A stretch of 64,000 bases of DNA, taken from Taenia hydatigena. Lineage: Eukaryota > Platyhelminthes > Cestoda > Cyclophyllidea > Taeniidae. The stretch covers positions 12,932,524 to 12,996,523 of the forward strand of contig JADWOT020000003.1 of assembly GCA_036345935.2 (NCBI GenBank), read 5' to 3'. Shown one piece after another: positions 1-13,814 of this stretch. The position numbers and the translations under genes are program-made. Position 1 is the stretch's first letter, and the number at the start of each line of letters is the position of its first letter. The notes beneath the pieces are model-generated. The model saw only the letters and a program-made list of their open reading frames with translations. It was not told the origin of the DNA and did no database searches.

Positions 1-3000
1 GGAACTAGCAAGTGTTAGGGCGTTTGCATGCCTAAAGTGATGCTAACTTAGTGTCAATTTCTTCATATTGTAACAGCTCAGATTTAAAACTCCGGGCTGA
101 CACATAGCGGAAGATCAATGGAATAACCTAGCGAAAATTTCGCCAAGTAGTGTCGGTGTCGCATACTCATATGGTATGTTACTCCTATCCAGACTATAAT
201 AAATGAGGTTAGTATTGCGTTTCGGCTTCAAATGGCAAGCTAATAGTTGCGTCTCTACATATTTTCGCAAGACTACTTCGTCTAGGTGATGCTGGAATGT
301 CAAATCCTGCGACACGAACTTGTTTAGTGACTCAAATGGCTCTACCACCACAACCATTTGCCAGCTATGCCACCAATTTCATCAGCAATCCGCGATGGTC
401 TTCTGACACTCGCAGAGCTGATTTCGCCCGATGCTCCCCAATTCGAGCGATTGCTGCATAGTCTTTGCGACGGCTACCTAAAAATCTAAGTATATGTAGA
501 TGAACTGCCAATAAACCAGTTAAATGCCATGGTTATCACCTCTGTAGAGTTTAGTTTAGCTTATAGTACTTTTTCTTTGTAAGCTTTTAGGATCTTATCC
601 CATGTGCTTTCGCTGTATTCAAATACCTCATGCGACTATCGCTTATCGCATGCTTGCATGCTGCTTAAGAGCGTACTCCTAGTAGCATGTAAGCCGCGGA
701 AGTTGGATGATGAGCAAATAGTTGCCTCAAACAGATAATGACATTTTAGGTCTTTTTACACGGTTATGTCAAACAGGAAGTATAAATTAAAGTACTACCC
801 TGCTCCACCTTCTCCATTTCCAAGTTTTTTTGAAAATACATTCTTTATCTTGATTAAAGTTTCGGTTACACCCTGATTAATCGGAATTTATTCCGCCTTC
901 ACATTTTTAGCCTCGAGTACAAACGACTGAGCTTAACGCTTCATTCAAGGTTGGGGAAGCACGCACGTACATCTCGGGTGTGGTTACTAGAGCCCCTCTA
1001 CGGATATGGCCATTCAGTGACCTTAAGAAATCGTCGTCGCGGTGTGTCAGTGACCTGAATTCAGCCGTACTTCGATGGGGCAGACTCCCACCAATGTTCG
1101 CAACTAATGCACCATAAAATTTTATCCCAGGCATGCTATGTGATCAAGATGGACTTTGCCTGGACAAATGGCAGCACGAAAACCTGAGTTGTAGGTTCAG
1201 TGTGTACCTCCTTAATCTCGACTATTAGTCCCTTGGATTTGGTGAAGTGGTTGAGAAGAGACGCTTCTTATTAATGAAGTGGTGGGTGGAGTGCAGGGAT
1301 CAGGATTATGCTCGTTTGAAAGACGCTGCCTCCACAGTGGTAGGTGATATTCCTTCTCCCCTAAAAAGGTGCATTCAGGCAAACATTCCTGCGACTTTGT
1401 AACTTCAAAAAGCCATTCAGACCTTGAATGAGCATGAGAGTACATACATACGCAATGATTGGATGAGAATTTAATTTAAAATATTAACGCACTTGACATG
1501 TTTGCACTGTATTTCGCAAGAGCCACTGATGACGAGCAAAGTGAATAGGGAACAAAGCAAGGATAGTAGCAATAGTTTTCTAGAATGCACAAAATTTGTT
1601 AAGTAGGCTTAAATACAGATGTCCTTGTCTAACGTCATTTCCTCAAATTATGTATTTGCTCACGAAATTAAACTGAGAGTATGACGTGCGTCTCAACTCA
1701 CATTGAGCATCACCTCCTACACACATATATGCATACATATGTATGTAACCTGATAAATTATCGAGAACTTAGTAAATCCAAGAATCGTTAGTGGATTTAC
1801 AAATCAAAGAGCTGCAACAATTCCTTCGTTGCGTAACTGTAATGGCTATCAATGGTATTGCAGGCATATGTATGACATAAACAGTTTTAGATGCTTTTTG
1901 CAATGCCTAGAGCAGCGGCATTTGCCGTTCACCACGGTAACCTGAGCCACGAATCGTAACTCCTTTATCAGACTTTGAGGTTAGTGCACACCGCATTGTC
2001 CTGCCTCACTTTAGCCAAAATACCAGTCTTTTTAATAGATAAGAAAGAGAAATTAACCTTGGAAGACCTATTATGGCAAGCAGCCAAAGGTAAATTATAC
2101 AATTTATTTTGTCGCTGCATAGCACATGCCTTATATCGAATGTCACGACTGCGTCTGCTTTTGGCCGTCAGTCGTGTGACCAACCGATTGCTGCTATTCA
2201 GCGTAGAGGTACATGGAAGAAGATGGTAACTGCTGTCAGCAGTGGAAGAAGACTTGTAAGCAGAGTTAATTGGAAGTCACATCTGCTCGAAACTGTTTCG
2301 AACGCTAAAAGTAAAAGTAAGTATGATAGACTAGTTGAGTGCAAAATCGACTCAGCTTCATTTTGTTCTTACCATAGCGAACGCATAGATCAACCTTTCG
2401 AAGTTAAGCCCATTGCTTTTAAAAAGTCTATCTGGAATAACTTTTATTGCCTGCGGAGTCGAATTGAACATCTTAAATGGATTTATTTGCTGGGTCGCCA
2501 ATACGAGGCGCTTCGCTGCTGGCAGGTGATATTCATTAAAATGCGAGTAAAGGATAAAGGAGACACTTTCCTTCTTCTTTGCTTCTGACAATTGAAGAAG
2601 GAAGGCAATTCAGACAGTCGACAATCACACCATTTGACGTGAAACTCCTTTGCAAATATGGTGGCCTGATCAGTGGACAATTGACTTTTTAACTACAGAG
2701 TCAGCAAATGAACTTACGGAAAGCGAATTGATAATCTAAATAAGAAGTATACCTATGGCAATCGAGATGTGCGTCTGAGTAGAGGTGAGCTAAGCCGAGC
2801 TTATTTTTATTGGAATGTTGTTATAATAGGCTATCTGCAACCGAGACAGCGGACACTAGCGAGTTGATTTTTACGCTTTTAAACTGAATTAAATGCATTC
2901 CGACATAAACGAACTCACTTTGTGATCTGGTGACAAGGTGTTGACAACCCATCAACATGTCCTAAGCGACATGTGCCATTAGAATTGCATTCAGTTTAAA

Positions 3001-3974
3001 TAAACGTGTCTACGCTAGCTTGCCTACTTCCTTAATTGTCATTGAGCCTAAAATTCTTGCCAAGAACATTCCACGCATTTATTGGGTCTGCTTTTATTCA
3101 CTGATACAGACAGCTAATTCTCCGATTCCCGTCCGATCCAATAATTTCACAAAAACCACTACTTGATTAGTTTTGCTGAGCAATCCAATAGAGCTCATTT
3201 TAGTCCAGGTAATAGTAATTTTTTATGCAACATATCACACTTTTCATCTTTCAGCCATATTAGCCCTTGAGAATTTTGCTCATCTAAGACTTTTCGAATG
3301 CAAAGCTCTCCAACAACTCTGCTGCAGTCTATTTCGATGCAAATGGTGATGTTTGTAGCGGTGATGATTCTTGTGAGGTGTCTGCCCTTTTACCTCACCA
3401 GCTTTACATGGCGCTAAAGTGTTACTGCATCGATGCCAACTACATGGGATCAGTCATTTCCTACCACACTAAGTTAAGCCGCTGGTTAAGTTTAATGCCC
3501 ATGGAGGAGTAGTTTGATTTATGCAAAACCGTCTTAAGCCAACCGATGGACTAAAAAGCAGTCCTTCACCGTGAAAATTCACACTGGAGCAAGTTAACAT
3601 TAGTAGGCAATTTCCTTTCGCTCCAGTCTTCCTGTTCCCGGTTAGGAGAGCGATTCCCTACCTCACCCAACATTGTTCCAATTGCAGGCATTGCCCATTC
3701 CATTTGCAATCCGTTATAACGTCTACCTTGCACCCATAGCCAGCCCATGTGATATGGTAGTAGAAGGCTTCCTAACTGCTGGAGTATTAATGGAAGTCAC
3801 ATATAACTTAGTCAGATGCACTTAATATACCTCTCATTCACAAATCCAGTTAGTCACTTCAAACCTATCTAATCAAACTTGTACTGGAAAATCTCCTTTT
3901 CGTACGGGATAGGTTAATAGTATACATCATTCTTAGTCCTATTTTCCAGTCTTATCAGATCCACACTCATCGAC
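1..3974. other. AT-rich stretch, no recognised gene
   Basis: I read this stretch on both strands and recognise no conserved domain. The longest open frame is 159 codons on the plus strand at 2109-2588; it overlaps another open frame (1975-2229), matches no family I know and has no obvious splice partners. Shorter minus-strand frames at 115-357, 907-1134 and 3566-3748 are equally unassignable. The sequence looks like intergenic or intronic DNA of a repeat-rich animal genome. It may include decayed transposons that I cannot identify by eye. Confidence 0.5.
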
Positions 3975-4450
3975 GAAGCCTCAAAAACAGCTGGCAAAAG
4001 CTCACAAAGGCAGACGAATTGGATGAAAATGGTTATTAAATGTCGATTACATCAATCGCTGGGTGCTTTGTCATTTCCACGATGACAACGGTAACACTGA
4101 AAAGTGACTCACTCTCACACAGCACCCACTGATCAACCTGGCGGTCGAGTGGCACAATTCCTGGACAGCTGTAGTGACTCGGCTTGAGCTTCGAGTTCCA
4201 TACATGTGACTTTAAACTGTCCCCTGTTGAGACAGCTTGCGTAATACAGTTGATATTAGTTGTCACAGTGGATGACAATGAAAGCGTGGTAATTTGGTAT
4301 ACAGATAAAATGAAGTAAAACAGGGCAAAGGTTTATGCTTTGTGTACTTCGAAAACAATCTAGAAGAGATTGGTCACGATCTAACAAAGGGAAAAAAGTA
4401 AGGGAGGAAAAGGTTTCTGTGACTCACCTATTTATTTGCATATGCTATCC
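3975..4450. repeat. Dispersed repeat R1, copy a
   Basis: This segment aligns by eye, in the same orientation, with 9945-10600. Shared blocks include CTCACAAA near the start, the ATGACRACG region followed by CACTGAAAA, the CGTGGTAATTT block, and a TTAGAAGAGATTGGTCA-like block near the end. Minus-strand frames in the two copies also keep similar residues (an AV.TGD.LK core), so the ancestor may have been coding on that strand. The family is not identified. Copy b has about 150 extra bases in the middle. Confidence 0.65.
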
Positions 4451-7400
4451 GGAGCCAATATGCCAACGTTTCGCTCACCACGAAAGCCCTACTCCTGGCC
4501 ATGTTACAACAAGCATGTTAATGAGAAGGAGGTCAGCGCACTCTTAACACCGTCGAAAGAAACTTGACTGACTAATAATCCTGGAGAAAATGCACATGCG
4601 AGTTACTGGGGCTAGCAATCAAGAATGGTACCTCAAAATGGAAGGGAAAAAGATACGCGATTTATTTTAACAATGAAATAAACCTCTGCACATTTAACAA
4701 CAGTGTCAAAGCACAAATTTCATTTATTTAGGGACACAAAGCGGTAGTGATAAGGTGAGTGTATGTCCTAAAATCCGCCCACTTGCAAACTGGACAGAGT
4801 ACCAAATGAATGAATGCATCGAAAGACCAAAGGAATCTCCCACCCCTCCTTCATTTATGCCTAGTATTCCATAATTCATATTGGTTCCCTCGAACCCTCA
4901 TCTTACGAAGACTGCCATTAAATGTCACTGTTGAAGGCCTCCGAAGTTGCGCTTATGCATTCTCTCTCAACAAAGCACTCGGTCTGGGCACCTCTAAAAC
5001 TTATTACATTTTGGTTTTCTATGATATCTGTCAAAATCATGCTCTTTGAATAAATGCAACACTTACTTTTGGTAAATATGGAAATGATCCCCTTATGATC
5101 CAAAGTACACAAATTGTGATGGAAAGAAAACGGACTAAGTGATTAAACTTGACCAGAGGCAAAAATATCGGCAAAAATACTATGAGAAGGCGAGCATTTA
5201 TCTTCACCGTAGGTAAGTGGCTGTGAGAACACATCTGCACAATTTTGAGCACTTGAACGATTACATTGTAGGCGTTGCATTCCGTTCCGCTTTCTTTTAG
5301 TCGGCTTGACAGAGGTAGTTTTAGAAATGGGTAGAACTTAGCTTGGTTGAATGAAACGACCGATAGGCACTCAGCAACCAACGGACGGCTACAGAAAAAG
5401 TATTCGCGCTCAGCTCACATTGCGAGCACTATACTAAAGCAATGTTGATTACCCTTGGGCTAAATGTTTACCCCTTATGCAAACTTCGGCATAAGTCAAG
5501 GCTCAGAACCTTGCTTCTAATCAGACGTCCTTTGACTTGATACGTCAAAATGCAATATGGTTGCTGCTCATTAAATCCCGAAGAGTCACATATTTTAATT
5601 GATTACTGTCTACTCCTATTGTTTTGTAGCATTGCCTTTCAAATTTATGGAAACGAACAATTTTTCATGATCCGTGTGCGCTTTTCCTTTACTACCGCTA
5701 ATCAACGATCGTCAAATCCCCCGATTTCTAGACGACTACGATACCTTGTTCGCAAAAATTGGCTTAAAAATCAAGTAAACTTGTCTATTCTTGCACCTTC
5801 TCTACTTTAGATCATTCTGAACGTCAGAGAAAAGCAATTATAACACTTTAAATAGATAGAAATTTTAAAAAAGATCCCTGGATTGCCTTCAATGCACAAA
5901 AATGTGACTAAGACTGTTATATGGCATCATACCAGCTTCGGCTCAAAGTCTGCAGATGATAGCCAAGCAATTTTATTCTATCTCTACGATGTTGTTTTAA
6001 TCCACACCTCTTGCTTTGACAATTTACTCGCATTTTTGCCTTTACTTCTTTGCATACAAATTTATTAATGGATAATATGTTCACTTTTTCTGTTTTGTTG
6101 CAACGCCCAAACGTGCATCTCCACTTAGATGATAAAAATCCTTTAGTAAACCCTTAAGTTTGCAATGCTTTTTCAATTACCACGTGGAAGAATAAAGGAT
6201 GGATTAGGCACTGCTAGGTGCAAGCTTTTTGCTAGTAAGTAAATTGTGGAAGGTACGAAGCAGCTTAGTGAGATTATTTAGTTTTAATGTCCCCTTAGTA
6301 AGTCTTATACAGTCGACATTGAAGCCATTGCAAAGGGCAGAATTACTAAAGTTATAAGATTCGCTAACTCTAGTCGGTGTTGATTCAGTGAGTTCATCCT
6401 TGTCAATTGGGAGGTGTTCAAGAAGGTCAAATGATAAGCATTTACATCAAATACCCGGGCCTATCACCTGTTAATTTTCCAGGACTTGATTTCTTACGTG
6501 CTTGCCTTTTAAACAGACCAATGAAATCAGATAAGTTTTGGGGAAGAAAATAGCTTACTATTGGGACAGAAGATTGAAACTTACTAGCACCTCTCAAATG
6601 CCATGGCGCAAGGTGGATGAACAGCCATCAGCGACGAACACTCCCATAGCTTAACAAACCCCGCTATGCTCTCCTTGTAATATCCCTCTAGTTCCCCTCG
6701 TCCTTAATTTTTGCGAAACAGAATAGCAGTCCATTAAGCAAAGGCGTAGTGGGATTGAGGTAAAGAATCCTCTCTGACCGGATTTTCTCTATAAATAAAT
6801 GTTGATGACTTTATTTTCCCAAATATTCCTTTGTTCAAGTTGACACTAAACATCGTCGATTATTTTGCGATAACTGAAGCAAGTGGTGTGCCCGAAGAGA
6901 GCGTCGGCAATACTTGAAGAAGAAAAGGAGCTACTTAAACCAATAAATGTTTGTTTAACTATCAATTGACATATTGGCACCACTTTAGCGCTCCGCCATA
7001 GTGTCTTCACCAAATGAATTGGCCTTTAGACCGTGTTAGCAGCCCCAAGCACTGCTGTAAATCGCATATGTGCATCACTAGCACAATTACTATATCCTTT
7101 TTTGCCTTGAGGCAGTCGCGTGTCTCCATAGATAACATAAATTATTCATAACTGCCGTAGTCCGACCTTGATATCTACATCCAATGGAAGCACCATTAAT
7201 GCTTTGTCAGCGTCCTCTTCCTCTCAAACCTTTTAATTAGAATGAATCCTTTTAATTAGGCATTAATTTCTCTAAAGGATGCATTTGGTTACAATGGAAT
7301 AGTGCTTATTTTACACCGTAAAGAAGTCTCAATCATCAAACGGAGGTGAATGACATAAAAGTATGCTGACATTTACTCGGTGGCTAAAGACTTAAATAAA

Positions 7401-9944
7401 TTACGCGGATCACGGGCGAGTTAAATCACTCACTCGTACTTGGTACCAGACCCGTACTTGGAATTTGACATAAAACTCGGCCTCAGGTCCTATTTACTGT
7501 GCCGCACAAATGCACGTATGCGTGCAAGATAATTAATGAGTGTGCTCCTCCAAAGAATAATTATTTGACCTACATTTTTACAATCTACAGACGGATAGAC
7601 TCCAATCGTAGGGCAATAACTTATTTGACTTGCATTTGAAGACACGCAACTCTAATTATTTGGCAAGCTCCCAGTACCATTTTCATATAGTTTGGAGAAC
7701 TTATGCGAACACGTTTCCATAGGCGATGCGCATACAACCGAACAAGACGAGCATGACTGTCACTACTGTGCAATTTGCCTGATGGATTTCCCACGGATAA
7801 TTAAAAAGGGCAATTTACTCATTACCTCAGGATCTCTCTCAACCTTTATACACTGAGCGTTGTATTCGTTATGTATGTAAGCCCTTCACTGACTCAGATA
7901 TCAACGCCTTGGACATATAGAGTGCGATGAAGAAGAGCATGTCAACTAATCTGATCAGTTAGAATAGAACTGTTGCAACATGATGGCTATGAAAACTAGT
8001 AGTAAATACAAAAACACCTCCACATCATCCAAGACGCAATCCACGTGGCCCGACCATTATGCAGTTAATAATGTTTTTTTCTTTTGCTTTTGATTTGTTA
8101 TCTTAGGTAATTTAGAAGAGATTAGTCAGTAAAGGGCATGTGATTATCAAGTTAAATGTAGTGGGTTAACAAGTTGAACCACTTTTCTCTCCAAAGCCAC
8201 TAGAACAGGAAGTCTTCTGCAACCATCACCCTTAGAATAGGCTCTTCCTGGTTTTTATTTGCCTGGAGTGCCATCTGCTTTATAATTTGGCTAGTTGGAA
8301 GTGCCTATCAGCCTTACTTGGTCCATTCTATTCGTCTGTAGCACATTTTATGTCATATTGATTTGACTTTATGAGCCTTCAAAAAGACAGCCAAAACGTT
8401 TAGTTTTGGCCAAACGCAAATTTGGTTCTCGATGACTTCCCGCATGTGCTAAGTGGAATGGCCTTTTTAGAGAAAAAAGAATACCAGTAATGGTATGCAT
8501 TTGACTTAAAATGTTTATTTTGCCGGCAGAACTTGCAGTCCACTCTTTCTAAGCTATTTAAAACTACAAAATTTGGTCAAATCTGGATCACTTACTTGCC
8601 ATGCCACCCTGCACGATCAACAATATTGCTCCTGTGCTAGAATGTAGATGCCTTTACAATGGGCAAGAGTTACGAAGTAGTTAAAACCTACTTATAGACA
8701 GAGGAGAAGGCAGGGAGCTGTCAGGCAGAATGCCGAGTTGCCATTACAGTATTTGTAACCAGTCCTGCATCAATGAATAACAGTGGGGCAATAACAGCAT
8801 GACCACTGCTAAACTACGATGGCAATAGTGTTACGCAACATAAACGTGAATTGCAATGTGTTAAGAAATGTTGCCTTATAAGGTTTGCTACCAAAAGTGA
8901 GTGGAGAAAAGTGGTAGGCTTTTGAGTATTTTAAGCACATTGCAATTAGTCCGTGATGCTTCCAAAGTCACGCTAATTTCGTTAATGCATTTCAATCCTG
9001 TTGCTTCTACTATCATTTTCATGGTGTGTGGAGTAAATGATCCAGTAAAGGAATCGCATAAACGCTTTGGCCGCACAGTGGCTAATTACTGTTTATTGCT
9101 TGAAAAATCTATGGCAAAAGTTGCTATAACAGGATTTTGGGCCACTTTACGCTTGGCTGACCACAAAGAAGATCTAACTGAATTAACCACAGCATCAGTT
9201 TCTTTGGCTTCTACCAGTTAAAAACTGCGAATTCCTTACTTTAGATGATCACACAGTTCGGCCCACAACTCGATTGTGGATCAGTGCGAGTTGAAGACAG
9301 AACATTCAACCATACCAAGGGTTATGATTCGGTGTCTGTTGGTAAGTCATTACGTGTGATACCAAGGTGTTGCTCCATTTTACCTCTATTGTCATTTCCT
9401 GTATCAAATCATAAAAAAGCGCACTTCATTACTAATGAGGCACTTGTTAATATTCGTTTCAGCACAGTTTGTAGCACTTACGTACTAATAGCACACAATA
9501 AACTTAACAGCAAACAGAGAAGACAAATTATTTACCGCCTTTAAATTTCGTATTAGGGTGCAAAATAGTGACTACTTAACAGAAATTCGCTCACGGAAAC
9601 TAAGTTACATGGATTTTATATCAGGAAAGTCTTTCGACGGCTGCTGACTCTTGCTGATTCTTGTTTAAGATACTGCTTCCACTTACCCATATTTACTGGA
9701 AAATAAGCTCGAAAAACATTTGCTCGGTTAGTGACAACAGCTAAGAAGGGTAAAATGAATTTTGGAGGCATAAAATAAACCATTGGATCCAAAGTGTACA
9801 AGGACTGCATAGGACTAATTCCCTGTTGGACTGTTTTTGACTCCCCTACGGTAAAAATCAATCGAGAGAGATGGATGGGATGCGAAAGCACTAGTGATAG
9901 GTTAGCGTACTGAATAGATGCAACGAAATTCTTTTAACAAAGTT
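4451..9944. other. No recognised gene; two exon-like ORFs near 9 kb
   Basis: Mostly ORF-poor AT-rich DNA. At 8901-9221 (106 codons) and 9245-9544 (99 codons) two plus-strand frames follow each other. Within the second there is a plausible intron: GTAAGT donor at about 9341 and a pyrimidine-rich TTTCAG acceptor at about 9461. I recognise no domain in either frame, so these are only candidate exons. A short block at about 8095-8140 resembles the TTAGAAGAGATT part of repeat R1 and may be a third fragment. A minus-strand 91-codon frame at 9616-9891 is also unassigned. Confidence 0.4.
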
Positions 9945-10600
9945 CTCCAAAGCAACTGTGAAAGCTCACAAAAGCAGAAGAGTTGAACGCGAATGGTAAG
10001 CAAATGTTGAGTACATTATTCGCTTTATCATCTCCATGATGACGACGACGCCACTGAAAAATGACTCAATCTCAATCTCCTGCCTTCATTCTCACTGAAC
10101 AGAAGGATTAAAGGGTATGACGATTTAAAGAGCAACATTACTGTCAAAGTTAGTAATTGGTGAATCAGGGATGTTTTATGGTGCTTACCCCAGAGTGTCA
10201 TTTAGGGTAGTGAATTCTGCACTCGAATCTCAAGTTAGTTTTTAACGTCATGACCAAGCTCATTAATAAGGCAAATATTGGTAGATTAGCACGATTTCTG
10301 AACGGCTGCGGTGGCTCACCTTGACTCTTGGGTCCCATCCACGTGATTTTTAAACCGTCTCCTGTGGGAACAGCTCGCGTAAGACAGCTGACACTAGTTG
10401 CCACAGGGAATGATAATGAATCGTGGTAATTTTGTGTACAGATAAAGTGAAGTAGTAAAGTAGGACAAAGGCTTATGTTCTTTTCTACTTACAAGACAAC
10501 TTAGAAGAGATTGGTCATGATCCAACAAAGTAAAGTCAATAGAGTGAAAAGGGGAAGGTTTCTGCGATTTACTTGTTAAAATTCTTTTTAGATGCAATCG
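9945..10600. repeat. Dispersed repeat R1, copy b
   Basis: Diverged direct copy of the repeat at 3975-4450. Homologous landmarks run in the same order: AAAGCTCACAAAAGCAG, the ATGATGACGACG block, the CACGTGATTTTTAAACCGTCTCC block, AGTTGCCACAGGGAATGA, and a final TTAGAAGAGATTGGTCATG block. A stretch around 10100-10260 has no counterpart in copy a and is an insertion here or a deletion there. No terminal repeats or target-site duplications were found. Confidence 0.65.
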
Positions 10601-12162
10601 CATAACATTTAAGAACGTTTTAATTAGACGATTTTAGCGTTGGCAGAGATTTTAGTGGAAGAAAGGGCGAATAAAAAAGGGCGATAATTTGAATTATTCA
10701 TTTTCCATCAAAGATTGCTGCAACTAGTGTAATAACGTGCAGTAGGCACCAAAAATAAACAAACGCCAGATGAGCTGCATCAAAAGCCCATCCGTCACAA
10801 CTCAATCATATCTTAAAGTCGTGAGGTGAACAGATAAATGTACCCAACCTAAAAGTGCAGCTGGATTAAGATGACACCTCTTCTTTACACACAATATTTC
10901 CTTTGGTCACTGTTTTCTGAGCCTACTTCTCTTCACCCTTATGCATCTTCGTCATAATTTGACTTCCCACATGCTTTTATCTTTTTAACCCCTTGCTAGA
11001 CTCTCCTGGCATTTGGGTCAGCAGTTTCACAGATCTACGCTTTTGTGCAAGAGACAGCCAGACAATGCCAACAAGACATTATTATCAATATTCTTGACTA
11101 GTCGATCCGCATGGATTTCCTGTGATCCTAAGGCACACCACTTGCCGCCAATTGGACATTGCTATTTATGACTCTCTGTACTAAAATAGGCTCCAGTGGA
11201 ATCTCCTATTATGCCCATTTACTACCAGAATTACGTTTGCGCAGATTCCCCCCAAATGTGACAGAACGCAACAATTTTGATATCTGTGTTGCATAATTGT
11301 AGCTGCACCAAATCGCAAAATCAGAAAAAAATAGCTGAAACTGAAGTGATTTGTTTAGGTATGCACACATTTTCGTCACCGCCTACTATGCGATGGAAAC
11401 AAACTTCCACTTTGACTATTACAGCAAGGATGTTAGCAACTCATTGAATTTCTCGTCTCTGGTTGTGAAGTAGGAAACGACTGTTACTGTACCACTATTT
11501 ATATTGCCAGCAAAGCTCTGATTTAGTCTCTTGTTAAACTATTTCTTTTCCCAATATTTTCAGGCTTGAGGACTGTAAGGACGTGATCAAAGCATGGCAG
11601 GCGCAGCGGAAAGTGTCATCACAGGAGTGTGCAAAATGTAAATGTGAATATGAACTTCTGCTGCCATGCCAACAATGACATCTAAAATAGCTGTACCACA
11701 CACCTAACTGGCTTAACTTCACTGATTTTACCGTTGTTTAATTACATAGGGCACTGCAAAATGCTCACCTTTCCTTCCCAATGATTTTAACACACAATGA
11801 TGGAGAAAGTATGTTTCGCGATGGACCCCAATGCTGTAAAATTGATCGCGATATCGAAACTTAACAAATGGTTGACATAACGAAAGGGCAGAGAACGTGT
11901 ATGAGGAGAATATTGGTGAAGGATTAAGTGGTAGATACATTGGTATTATGACTTTTTAGATAAAGGCTTTGTGACTCGCACTTTGGCATCTGATGAGTAC
12001 TATTGCTTGTATGTTTCTCATTTCTCCAATTTCTCCCTTGAAACTTATCACGATCCGCTGAGACTAGATACATCGAGGATGGCGCCATCCGCAGCTTAAT
12101 AAGCCAACAGGAAGACAACATATAGGAATTAAATGACCACTACAGTAAAAAAAGTAGGATAT
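10601..12162. other. No recognised gene
   Basis: AT-rich DNA with short minus-strand frames (11534-11722, 11728-11940, 11924-12121) that show no known motif. It lies downstream, in the minus-strand sense, of the kinase pseudogene, so part of it may be 3' flank of that former gene. Confidence 0.4.
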
Positions 12163-13450
12163 TTAGACTGAGATCTTGTCCATGGCTTCTTCTGCTTCAT
12201 TTATTAACTCTTCATACTCTCCTTTCAAGCCAAAGTCACTCTCGTTAGTTCTGATCGAGGTATACAAGAGTTCAGCAAAAGCTAATGGGATTCTGCTCAG
12301 CGGTAGACAAACGTACTCCTCATCGGCTGTAGATGGCGATTTGTTTTCAAGGTTGGCAACGTAGGGATGCGAAAGAGCTTGCTATAAATTTGTGCGAGCC
12401 AAGGAGGAGGCGACCATATGTCAACAAACACTTATCCCTCTTAAAGATGATAAAGGAATGCTAACAAAATAGTAGAAGATAATTTGTCAGTGAATTGCAC
12501 CACTTCCTGAAAACAGCAATGGACTTAAGTGAATATCGATGGCGACGAATAATAAAGGGAAGAAGGTCGGAACGCGATTATCACTCAAGGTTGGCAAATC
12601 AAGATCCTTCGCGTTAAGTGCACACACGATCCTTTTCGAGAGCAAAGCCTATTGGCACGCCAAGACGTAAACAATCCACTGTTACAATTAGGCAACTTTG
12701 TTACGCACGGCCGAGTTTTCTCTGTCGGTACCCCTTTTATCTAGAATACGCAAAATAGTTTATCGACCTTGGAGCCGACGCAAAACAGTGAATTTCCCGC
12801 GATTGTTTCTGAGAAAATGCAACCCATAAATCGCATATCAACGCCACGACACTAAGTAGCTTCGCCCAGCAGAACCTCAAGGGTCAATGTAACAGTGAGA
12901 CAGCCTACGGAATTTTGGTGCTAGTTCCTATGGATGAGGAAACTACCTTGTGAGTCAACGCGCGAAGAAAGTAACCAAAAGATCTGGCCAGGCCAAAGTC
13001 AGCTAGCTTAATAACACGTCTGCTAACATCGACCAAAATCTTTAGGATCTTTAAGACACGGTGGATTATGCTCCTCACGTAGCAATACCGAAGAATTCGC
13101 AGCAAGCGGTACATTAATAACTAATCGAAAAAGACAAAAGCACAACCACACTTTAAAGGTGCTTACAATTCAATATTCTTATAATCAAGATTCAAATACA
13201 GCCTGAAACAGTCGACCGTCACCAAGAACAACGTGTTTTAGACTAGAGAATGTCATCAATATTTAGGGTTCCCGTCTCAGTTTTAAATGTTTCATTTCCT
13301 CGAAGCACAATTTCTCTGAGAGTAGTCGAGGGGATACGTTAGTAAGAATGCACAAGTTTAATTCGCTTCAAGGTCCTTAGCTGCCTCGATTCCCGACAAA
13401 GATACCTGTGACCAACCTCGTAAGTACTTAGAACGATAAAGTAATTGCTT
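12163..13450 (-). pseudogene. Cyclin-dependent kinase (CDK1/2-like) pseudogene with retained introns
   Basis: Minus-strand kinase remnant, read from 13450 down. An N-lobe segment shows LKRIKL and, shortly after, IPSTTLREI, the PSTAIRE-helix region, here PSTT. A decayed VVLGDGRL stretch then ends at a GTAAGC donor (13166). The next exon begins at 13120 after a TTTTTCGATTAG acceptor, implying a 46-bp intron. It carries YCYVRSIIHRVLK (catalytic HRD changed to HRV), KLADFGLARSFG (DFG intact) and a CDK-like THKVV. After a frameshift come EVLLGEAT, a stop, GVDM, MGCIF and KVDKLF, another stop, and GVPTEKT. The last exon (12381-12163, acceptor TTTATAG) is open for 72 codons: QALSHPYVANL, then an unfamiliar tail ending in a stop. 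Several stops, at least one frameshift and the lost catalytic Asp make it inactive. Intron borders at kinase-compatible places argue against a processed copy. It resembles CDK1/2 more than MAP kinases; the exact paralogue is uncertain. Confidence 0.8.
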
Positions 13451-13814
13451 CGTTTAAGTCTTCCTAATTTCCTCAAGTCAAGGAAAATCCCAAAGGTCGT
13501 AATCCAACATCACCGCGAGACACTCAGATCGAGATTCAAAGCAGCTTAGCTCATGATTGGTTATTTCGAGGTCGTCGGTGCCTCATTTTAAGCATTATTA
13601 ATCTTAAAAGGTGCGTCGATTTGTCTAGCCGCAGAACAATTGACAACCTAGAAAATTATTAGTATAGTGCTTTTTTGTTATGACTATCGGCTTCGGTTTT
13701 GGTCACTGAGGTGGCCATATTGCCCTAGCCGCGTGGGCTGGCCTTTAAGCCATGCCAGTAGCCCCTATTCATTTACTTATTGAATTTATGTATCCTACCC
13801 TATTATTATGCTTT
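13451..13814. other. Spacer between kinase pseudogene and LTR element A
   Basis: Nothing recognised. The first exon of the former kinase gene, with the start codon, would be expected here or just upstream in the minus-strand sense, but no convincing glycine-rich loop could be read. Confidence 0.35.

Noticed and set aside
2109..2588. 159-codon plus-strand ORF
   Set aside because: Longest ORF in the first 12 kb, but it overlaps another open frame, has no recognised motif and no splice context. Its length is compatible with chance in 64 kb.
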